Source: JBBDIO01 sp040880365 (GTDB lineage Bacteria > Chloroflexota > Anaerolineae > Caldilineales > Caldilineaceae). Taken from it: a DNA stretch of 7,157 nt. The position numbers and the translations under genes are program-made. Of this stretch, positions 1 to 4,975 are shown in pieces. The stretch lies in the NCBI GenBank assembly GCA_040880365.1, contig JBBDIO010000064.1, positions 1 through 7,157 on the forward strand, read 5' to 3'. Within the stretch, counting starts at the first letter, position 1, and every line of letters begins with the position of its first letter. The notes beneath the pieces were generated by a model. It did no database searches. It was not told the origin of the DNA and saw nothing but the letters and a program-made list of their open reading frames with translations.

Positions 1-21
1 ACACACACGCAGAACACACAC

Positions 22-26
22 GAAGG
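22..26 (+). promoter_or_regulatory. Ribosome binding site supporting the GTG start at 37
   Basis: GAAGG lies 10 nt before GTG and is the only purine-rich Shine-Dalgarno-like stretch in the 36 visible leader bases. The leader also carries a 9-bp direct repeat ACACACACG (1-9 and 14-22). Confidence 0.5.
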
Positions 27-36
27 TAGTATACCT

Positions 37-1104
37 GTGGCTCACGAAACTACGGTGCTTGTCACCGACTATGCCTGGCCCGATCTGGCGCAGGAGCAAG
101 CCGTTTTGCCCCATGCCCGGCTGGTGGTAGCCCATGCCGACGATGCTCAGATGGCGCAACAGGCGGTCGAGGCCGATGCCATTCTCACCTGTTGGCGCAG
201 CGTGCCGCCCGCGGTGCTGGATGCGGCGCGCCAGTGTAAAATTGTTGCTCGCTATGGCATTGGGCTGGATAATATTCCGGTTGCCCACGCCACCGGGTTG
301 GGTATGCTGGTGACGAATGTGCCCGATTTTTGTCTGGATGAAGTGTCGGATCATGCGCTGGGGCTGATTCTGGCCTGTGCGCGCAAACTGGTAGCCTATG
401 CCCAGGCGACGCAGGCCGGGGTATGGGATTTGCAGGCCGGGCCTCCCATGCGGCGGCTGCGCGGGCAAACGCTGGGCCTGATTGGCTATGGCAACATCGC
501 GCAGCGGCTGGCGATCAAGGCGCGTGCGCTGGGCATGGAGATACTGGCCTATACGCCGCGTCTCGCGCCGGGAGTGCTGATGCCCGATGATCCTGTGCCG
601 TGGGGACGTGCGACCAATGATCTCCACGAGCTGCTGGCGGCAGCGGACTATGTTTCGCTGCATGTCCCGTTGAATGATGAAACACGCGGGATGATCGACC
701 GGGCCGCGCTGCGCAGCATGAAACCCACTGCGTATCTCATCAATACGGCGCGCGGTGCAGTGGTAGACGAAGTCGCCCTGGCGACGGCGTTGGCCGCGGG
801 CACGCTGGCAGGGGCCGCGCTGGACGTATTGAGCCAGGAACCGCCGCCCGCGGATCATCCCCTGCTTGCCATGCCCCAGGTCATCGCCACGCCCCATGCC
901 GCCTTTGTGTCGCAGGAAGCCACCGCAGAATTGATCTACAAAGCCGCCACCAATGTGGCGCAGGTTCTGCACGGCCAGGTGCCGCAATCGCTGGTGAATC
1001 TCGCGGTATTATCCCAGGCCAATTGTCGCCTGGATACCACGACACGCGCCGGTCGGGCGTTCGACGGGGAAATGCACGGAGGAAGCGGGCGCGGCGGACT
1101 GTAG
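37..1104 (+). CDS. D-2-hydroxyacid dehydrogenase, CtBP-like
   Basis: A 355-residue cytosolic NAD(P)-dependent oxidoreductase expected to interconvert a 2-hydroxyacid and its 2-oxoacid; the substrate cannot be read from sequence. The Rossmann domain is inserted in the middle, with the dinucleotide motif G150-Y-G152-N-I-A155. The catalytic trio is R239 (NTARG), E268 (SQEPP) and H287 (TPHAAF). The segment VPDFCLDEVSDHALGLIL (95-112) resembles the C-terminal-binding-protein-like branch of the family. GTG at 37 is chosen because the next in-frame Met is residue 39, the conserved first strand begins at once, and GAAGG (22-26) lies 10 nt upstream. The residue after the second Rossmann strand is not the usual Asp (AYTPR, 171-175), which may mean relaxed or NADP preference. 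Residues about 326-355 form a Gly/Arg-rich tail beyond the usual family end. Family is confident; substrate is unknown. Confidence 0.9.
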   Translation: MAHETTVLVTDYAWPDLAQEQAVLPHARLVVAHADDAQMAQQAVEADAILTCWRSVPPAVLDAARQCKIVARYGIGLDNIPVAHATGLGMLVTNVPDFCLDEVSDHALGLILACARKLVAYAQATQAGVWDLQAGPPMRRLRGQTLGLIGYGNIAQRLAIKARALGMEILAYTPRLAPGVLMPDDPVPWGRATNDLHELLAAADYVSLHVPLNDETRGMIDRAALRSMKPTAYLINTARGAVVDEVALATALAAGTLAGAALDVLSQEPPPADHPLLAMPQVIATPHAAFVSQEATAELIYKAATNVAQVLHGQVPQSLVNLAVLSQANCRLDTTTRAGRAFDGEMHGGSGRGGL

Positions 1105-1145
1105 GGTAGGTTGGCGAAGGGGCAGAGATGCGGGTTATTCTGCGG

Positions 1146-1245
1146 NNNNNNNNNNNNNNNNNNNNNNNNNNNNNNNNNNNNNNNNNNNNNNNNNNNNNNN
1201 NNNNNNNNNNNNNNNNNNNNNNNNNNNNNNNNNNNNNNNNNNNNN
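1146..1245. other. Assembly gap (100 N)
   Basis: Exactly 100 consecutive Ns, the conventional placeholder for a gap of unknown length. It removes the 3' end of the response regulator gene and any terminator between the two convergent genes. The same five bases, TGCGG, border it on both sides (1141-1145 and 1246-1250). The order and distance of the flanking genes are therefore less certain than elsewhere in the window. Confidence 0.97.
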
Positions 1246-1611
1246 TGCGGCCAGCACCTGGTTAACGAGGTTGATTAGCTCATCGGGACGGAAGGGTTTT
1301 GGCATTATGGCGTGCGCGCCGAGTTGCTGGGCGATCCGCAATGAGCCAAACTGGGACCCAAGCTGATCACCCGACATGGCAATAATTTTGATCTGGGCAT
1401 AATTGTGGCGCATTTCCATAATGAGTTCAAAGCCGTCTTGTTCGGGCATGAAGATATCGGTGATAACCAGGTCAAACCCATCATCCCGAATACCCTGCAT
1501 AGCAGAGCGACCATCGGCGGCGGCGTGGACACTGTGCCCTTCCATGACCAATAAATCGTGAATTAAGAGGCGGATGTTGTCATCGTCTTCCACAATAATG
1601 ATATGTGCCAT
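1246..1611 (-). CDS. Stand-alone CheY-like response regulator (3' end in gap)
   Basis: The visible 122 residues form a complete receiver domain of two-component signalling. The acidic pocket is E8-D9-D10, the phosphoacceptor is D52 (VITDIFMP), the switch Ser is S80 (AMSGD) and the conserved Lys is K105 (PKPF). Single-domain receivers are about 120-130 residues, so the stop probably lies just inside the gap; a further output domain hidden there cannot be excluded. If the gap were truly 100 bases, the frame would stop at 1135-1137. ATG at 1609-1611 is supported by receiver domains normally starting a few residues before the acidic pair; only a weak GAGAA-type ribosome site precedes it. No histidine kinase is visible nearby, so the partner is unknown. 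Codon use looks more AT-rich than in the neighbouring metabolic genes. It converges on the dehydrogenase gene and diverges from the enolase-like gene. Confidence 0.87.
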
Positions 1612-1685
1612 TGACTTGTTCTCAATTCAAGCAGAGAGGTGCAGTTGCGGGAGTTGTGACCCCAAATGGAGAAGCGCTTATAGTA

Positions 1686-1733
1686 AGACGCAACAATCCC
1701 CCCATTTTCTGTGTAATGCCGGATATTGCGTCT
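1686..1733. repeat. Perfect 8-bp inverted repeat, 32-nt spacer
   Basis: AGACGCAA (1686-1693) pairs exactly with TTGCGTCT (1726-1733). It lies just upstream of the GCATACCA hairpin, so the two could stack as a two-stem structure. Chance cannot be excluded. Confidence 0.35.
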
Positions 1734-1745
1734 GATTTCACTTGT

Positions 1746-1774
1746 GCATACCAAACAGTGCCTGGATGGTATGC
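1746..1774. repeat. Perfect 8-bp inverted repeat, 13-nt loop
   Basis: GCATACCA (1746-1753) is exactly complementary to TGGTATGC (1767-1774). It could be a hairpin in an upstream transcript or a spaced operator. No T-tract follows, so it is not an intrinsic terminator. Confidence 0.5.
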
Positions 1775-1802
1775 GGGTGAGGCTCCTGAATCTGGAGGGC
1801 GT

Positions 1803-1818
1803 TACAATCCTAATTGTA
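1803..1818. promoter_or_regulatory. Operator-like palindrome TACAAT-N4-ATTGTA
   Basis: Two perfect 6-bp half-sites are separated by CCTA. The half-site ATTGTA recurs at 1969-1974 inside the spacer of the promoter for the enolase-like gene, where it forms TTGTACAG, close to TTGTACAA. Dyads of this look bind many GntR-type regulators. No regulator gene is visible in the window, so the assignment is inference. Confidence 0.4.
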
Positions 1819-1958
1819 GCATAGTCGCAAGTGTTTTTGGACCTCTGAAATTGCAGACCAAACTACCGGGCGCATGAAAATCTTCAGGTTCTATACACAG
1901 AAATGATGCGTATTTTGCGCCCATTACAGCTATTCACCATATATTATTTGCGCCATGA

Positions 1959-1987
1959 TTGACAAACTATTGTACAGTCTCTATATA
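1959..1987 (+). promoter_or_regulatory. Sigma70-type promoter for the enolase-like/kinase genes
   Basis: A perfect -35 TTGACA (1959-1964) is separated by exactly 17 bp from TATATA (1982-1987, four of six matches to TATAAT). Transcription would begin near 1994, leaving a leader of about 48 nt, too short for a typical riboswitch. The spacer holds the TTGTACAG motif (1970-1977), placed where a bound repressor would block RNA polymerase. Confidence 0.65.
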
Positions 1988-2027
1988 CCTATAACTATAT
2001 CTCATAAATCAGAAATATTGCATATAG

Positions 2028-2039
2028 AAAAGGCCTTTT
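2028..2039. promoter_or_regulatory. 12-bp palindrome overlapping the ribosome binding site
   Basis: AAAAGGCCTTTT is a perfect palindrome. Its AAGG (2030-2033) is also the best Shine-Dalgarno match for the ATG at 2042, with 8 nt between. The other half may be accidental, or it may allow protein binding or leader dimerisation. Confidence 0.45.
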
Positions 2040-2041
2040 GA

Positions 2042-3310
2042 ATGTTCCAGGTGGAACGTGTGCGTGCTTTGGAAATTTTGGACAGTCGCGGGCGACCGAC
2101 GCTGCTGACCACATGCGAACTGCAAGGCGGCAGTGTGGCCGATGCGTCGGTGCCTTCGGGCGCGTCGACGGGGGCGGCAGAGGCGTGGGAACTGCGCGAT
2201 GGAGATCCCGCGCGCTATGGGGGGCTGGGCGTCCGGCGCGCAGTCGCCAATGTGAATACCAGTCTGCACGCCGCGCTGCACGGCCAGCCGTTTGCCGATC
2301 AGGCTGCGCTGGATGCTGCCTTGCTGGCGCAGGACGGCACGCCCAATAAATCCAATCTGGGCGCGAATGCGCTGTTGAGCGTTTCGCTGGCCTTTGCCCG
2401 CGCCGCAGCCCAACAGATGGGCATCCCGCTTTATACTTACTTCGCCCGCCAGTTTGGCGCGGGCGCGCCTGCCCAACTGCCGCGCCCGACCATCAATCTG
2501 TTTAGCGGCGGCAAACATGCGGGGGGACAGATTTCCATCCAGGATGTGCTGGTTGTGGCTGCCGCGCCCACTGTCGCCGACTCGCTCGCCATGACCTACG
2601 CCGTCTATCAGGCGGCGGCGCGGCTGAGCCACACCAAATATGACATGCGCGCGCTGACTGCGGATGAAGGGGGGCTTGCCCCGCCCTTTCCCGATACGGA
2701 AACCATGCTGGGCGATGCGGTGCGGGCCATTGAAGACGCAGGACTGACACCGGGGCGCGATGTCTTTTTGGCGGTAGATGTGGCATCCAGCCACTTCTAT
2801 GCCGATGGCGCGTATATGCTGGATGGCGCGCGCCTGACTGCCGAGCAGATGATCCAGCGTCTGGACGCGTGGGTCTCCCGATTTCCCATTGTGAGCCTGG
2901 AAGATGGGCTGGCCGAGGAGGATTGGGCGAATTGGCCGGCACTGCGCGCGGCACTGGGCGAGCGGACGTTGGTGTTGGGCGATGACTTTTTGTGTACCAA
3001 CCCGGCCCGCATTGCGCGCGCCGTGGCGGCGCGTGCCGCCAATGCTTTGCTGTTGAAAGTCAACCAGATTGGCACGCTGACCGAGGCCGCAGAGGCCTGT
3101 CGCCTGGCGCGGGCTGCCGGCTGGGCGGTGACTGTGAGTGCGCGCAGCGGTGAGACCGAAGATAACTGGCTGGCGGATCTGGCAGTGGGCTGGGGCGGGG
3201 ATCAGCTGAAAGTGGGTTCGATTACCCAATCCGACCGGCTTGCCAAATACAACCGCCTGCTCGCCATCGAAGCCGAAACCGGCCTGCCCCTGACTGCCTG
3301 GCCCCAATAA
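2042..3310 (+). CDS. Divergent enolase-family protein, probably not glycolytic
   Basis: A 422-residue homologue of enolase (2-phosphoglycerate dehydratase, usually 410-440 residues). The N-terminal domain has DSRGRPT (14-20) and the mobile loop PSGASTG (38-44). The barrel keeps H159 (GGKHAG), E209 (ADEGG), metal ligands D246, E287 (LEDGL) and D314 (GDDF), the proton-abstracting K339 (LLKVNQIG), R368 and K390. Two enolase residues differ: the Glu of IQEF is D168, and the His of SHRSGET, which contacts substrate phosphate, is A367. General-base chemistry at a carbon next to a carboxylate should survive, but the substrate pocket is altered. The ATG at 2042 fits the family start and has AAGG upstream. 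The tetronate-type kinase gene begins 80 nt downstream, suggesting an operon for acid-sugar use. A 31-bp tandem duplication covers the stop codon. A degenerate true enolase is the alternative. Confidence 0.85.
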   Translation: MFQVERVRALEILDSRGRPTLLTTCELQGGSVADASVPSGASTGAAEAWELRDGDPARYGGLGVRRAVANVNTSLHAALHGQPFADQAALDAALLAQDGTPNKSNLGANALLSVSLAFARAAAQQMGIPLYTYFARQFGAGAPAQLPRPTINLFSGGKHAGGQISIQDVLVVAAAPTVADSLAMTYAVYQAAARLSHTKYDMRALTADEGGLAPPFPDTETMLGDAVRAIEDAGLTPGRDVFLAVDVASSHFYADGAYMLDGARLTAEQMIQRLDAWVSRFPIVSLEDGLAEEDWANWPALRAALGERTLVLGDDFLCTNPARIARAVAARAANALLLKVNQIGTLTEAAEACRLARAAGWAVTVSARSGETEDNWLADLAVGWGGDQLKVGSITQSDRLAKYNRLLAIEAETGLPLTAWPQ

Positions 3311-3349
3311 TTACCTGGCCCTGATTGCCTGGCCCCAATAATGGCTTGG
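3288..3349. repeat. 31-bp tandem duplication across the stop codon
   Basis: The last codons and stop of the enolase-like gene (3288-3311) recur at 3319-3342 with one difference in 24 bases (C3294 to T3325). The shared core TGCCTGGCCCCAATAAT is identical at 3295-3311 and 3326-3342. The remaining 7 bp of each unit match less well (4 of 7). The second copy lies in the untranslated spacer before the kinase gene. Confidence 0.8.
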
Positions 3350-3378
3350 ACCGAAGCGCTTCCCGCGCCCACCCTATT

Positions 3379-3382
3379 GGAG
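3379..3382 (+). promoter_or_regulatory. Ribosome binding site fixing the kinase start at 3391
   Basis: GGAG within TTGGAGAA lies 8 nt before ATG 3391. The in-frame TTG at 3325 has no such site, lies in the duplicated spacer and would add 22 residues unlike the family. Confidence 0.75.
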
Positions 3383-3390
3383 AATGCTGC

Positions 3391-4812
3391 ATGAACCCCA
3401 CCCGACAATCGCGCGCGACCCTGCTGGCGAGCTTGCCGCCCGAATGGCCCACGACGCTCCTGCCCCAGATTCGCGCCCAGATCCAAGCTGTGGGGCGCAC
3501 GCTGGTTGTGCTCGATGATGACCCCACGGGCACGCAGACAGTGTATGACGTACCCGTGCTCACCACCTGGACACTCGATGCGCTCCAGGCTGAACTGGCG
3601 CATGCGCCCCCCGTTTTCTACATCCTCACCAACTCGCGCAGCCTGCCCCTGGCCCAGGCCCAGGCTATGAACCGGGAGATCGGCACGAATCTGCGCCAGG
3701 CCGCGCAACAGACCGGACGCGCCGTCGCTGTGGTCAGCCGCAGCGATTCCACGTTGCGCGGCCACTATCCCGGCGAAGTGGATGCGCTCGCCGCGTCGCT
3801 GCGCGGCCCCGATGAACCCGAATTCGACGGAGATCTGATCATTCCCTTCTTTTTGGAAGGTGGGCGACTTACCATCGACGATGTGCATTATGTGGCGGAA
3901 GGCTATGATCTGATTCCCGCCGCTGAGACGCCCTTTGCCCGCGACGCCGCCTTTGGCTATACCCATTCGCATCTGCCGGCGTGGGTAGAAGAAAAGACGG
4001 AAGGCCGCGTGCCTGCGACGCAGGTGGCCGCGATTTCGTTGCAGACGCTGCGCACCCAAGGCCCGGATGCGGTGACCGCGCAACTATTGACACTGCGCGC
4101 CCGCCAGCCGTGCGTGGTCAACGCGGTGACCTTGCGCGATATGGAGGTCTTTGTGGCGGGGCTGTTGGGCGCGGAAGCCCAGGGCAAGCGCTTTCTCTAT
4201 CGCACCGCCGCCAGCTTTGTGCAGATTCGCGCCGGGCTGGAAACTCAGCCCCTGCTCGACGCGGCCGCGCTGGAGATTGCGCCCGGCAGCGGCGGGCTGT
4301 TTGTGGTGGGTTCCCATGTGCCCAAGACCACAGGACAGGTCAACGCCTTGCTCGCACAGAAGCAGGTTCACGCACTAGAGGTGGATGTGGCCCGGTTGTT
4401 GGATGACGCGACCCAGGCCGCCGAGATTGCGCGGGTGATCGCCGCCGCCGATACGCATCTGGCGCAGGGCGCAGTGGTAGTCATCTACACCAGCCGCACG
4501 CTCATCACCGGCGATGATGCCGATTCGAGCCTGGCGATTGGGCAGCGTGTCTCTGCGGGTCTGGTGGCGATGGTGCGCGGGCTGCACACGCGCCCCGGCT
4601 ATCTGGTTGCCAAGGGGGGCATCACGTCCAGCGATATTGCGACCCAGGCCCTGAATGTGCAGCGGGCGATGGTTGCCGGGCAGATTCTACCGGGCGTGCC
4701 GGTCTGGCGCACGGGTGCCGAAAGTCGCTTTCCGGGGCTGCCCTATATTGTCTTCCCCGGCAATGTGGGCGACGATCAGGCTCTGGTCACCATCATGCAC
4801 AACCTGTCGTGA
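3391..4812 (+). CDS. Four-carbon acid sugar kinase, DUF1537 family
   Basis: A 473-residue cytosolic kinase of the OtnK/DtnK/YgbK type. Characterised members phosphorylate O4 of threonate, erythronate or 3-oxo-tetronate with ATP. The N-terminal substrate domain shows LDDDPTGTQ (41-49), LTNSRSL (79-85), SRSDSTLRGHYPGE (116-129) and DLIIPFFLEGGR (148-159). The C-terminal nucleotide domain shows VVGSHVPKTTGQ (305-316), YLVAKGGITSSD (404-415) and FPGNVG (455-460). Length and domain order are normal for the family. The start is ATG 3391, with GGAG 8 nt upstream. It follows the enolase-like gene by 80 nt and is probably cotranscribed. The usual partners (PdxA2 dehydrogenase, LtnD, OtnC, OtnI) are absent from the window, so which tetronate it uses is unknown. 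No catalytic motif appears broken. Confidence 0.93.
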   Translation: MNPTRQSRATLLASLPPEWPTTLLPQIRAQIQAVGRTLVVLDDDPTGTQTVYDVPVLTTWTLDALQAELAHAPPVFYILTNSRSLPLAQAQAMNREIGTNLRQAAQQTGRAVAVVSRSDSTLRGHYPGEVDALAASLRGPDEPEFDGDLIIPFFLEGGRLTIDDVHYVAEGYDLIPAAETPFARDAAFGYTHSHLPAWVEEKTEGRVPATQVAAISLQTLRTQGPDAVTAQLLTLRARQPCVVNAVTLRDMEVFVAGLLGAEAQGKRFLYRTAASFVQIRAGLETQPLLDAAALEIAPGSGGLFVVGSHVPKTTGQVNALLAQKQVHALEVDVARLLDDATQAAEIARVIAAADTHLAQGAVVVIYTSRTLITGDDADSSLAIGQRVSAGLVAMVRGLHTRPGYLVAKGGITSSDIATQALNVQRAMVAGQILPGVPVWRTGAESRFPGLPYIVFPGNVGDDQALVTIMHNLS

Positions 4813-4866
4813 TGGCGACTGGAAAGTGACCGGACGGGAACCTTCGCCCCACCCGCGCAGATACGC

Positions 4867-4872
4867 TATAAT
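4867..4872 (+). promoter_or_regulatory. TATAAT -10 box upstream of the aminotransferase
   Basis: A perfect TATAAT lies 55 nt after the kinase stop. The best -35 is weak (TTCGCC, 4843-4848, 18-bp spacer) and no extended -10 TG is present. Transcription from here would give a leader of about 95 nt that includes the tandem repeats, so the aminotransferase probably has its own promoter. Confidence 0.5.
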
Positions 4873-4892
4873 GGGCGGACGCACGAATTGGG

Positions 4893-4958
4893 TTTCATAT
4901 CTCGCAAATATTTCATAGCTCGAAAATACTCGCAAATAGAAGTCTCGCAAATAGAAGT
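4893..4958. repeat. Nested tandem repeats in the aminotransferase leader
   Basis: An 18-bp unit, TTTCATATCTCGCAAATA (4893-4910), is followed directly by a copy with two changes (4911-4928). Next comes an exact 15-bp tandem pair, CTCGCAAATAGAAGT (4929-4943 and 4944-4958). All four units share the core CTCG(C/A)AAATA. The block is AT-rich and lies between the TATAAT box and the start codon. Confidence 0.85.
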
Positions 4959-4975
4959 ACAGGCGAATTTACCGA

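Larger units (their letters stand above)
1612..2041. other. AT-rich intergenic region between divergent genes
   Basis: There is no convincing gene here. An open frame of 90 codons on the plus strand (1605-1877) shows no recognisable domain and overlaps the response regulator start. The region is clearly more AT-rich than the coding DNA around it. It contains perfect inverted repeats (1686-1693 with 1726-1733; 1746-1753 with 1767-1774; 1803-1808 with 1813-1818), a direct repeat TTTGCGCC (1914-1921 and 1947-1954) and a good promoter at 1959-1987. On the minus strand, TATAAG (1682 down to 1677) is a possible -10 for the response regulator, but no matching -35 is seen. Most likely a regulatory region serving both flanking genes. 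Confidence 0.6.

Noticed and set aside
1605..1877. 90-codon plus-strand frame in the intergenic region
   Set aside because: No domain recognised, no good ribosome site, overlaps the response regulator start and has AT-rich non-coding character. The stretch is better explained by inverted repeats and promoter elements.
1994..2041. Riboswitch in the enolase-like gene leader
   Set aside because: The predicted leader is about 48 nt and shows no recognisable aptamer fold.
2009..3307. 432-codon open frame on the minus strand opposite the enolase-like gene
   Set aside because: Its translation is low-complexity Arg/Gln/His/Gly with no domain, typical of the antisense of high-GC coding DNA. The plus strand encodes a clear enolase-family protein.
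3325..3390. Upstream TTG start for the kinase
   Set aside because: It would translate the duplicated spacer into 22 residues unlike the family. ATG 3391 has a good GGAG 8 nt upstream.
3202..4083. 293-codon minus-strand frame opposite the kinase
   Set aside because: Arg/Gly-rich shadow frame that spans two real genes and their spacer; no ribosome site or recognisable motif.
4893..4958. Replication origin or partition iterons
   Set aside because: Only four short units, in the leader of a metabolic gene, with no initiator or partition gene nearby.
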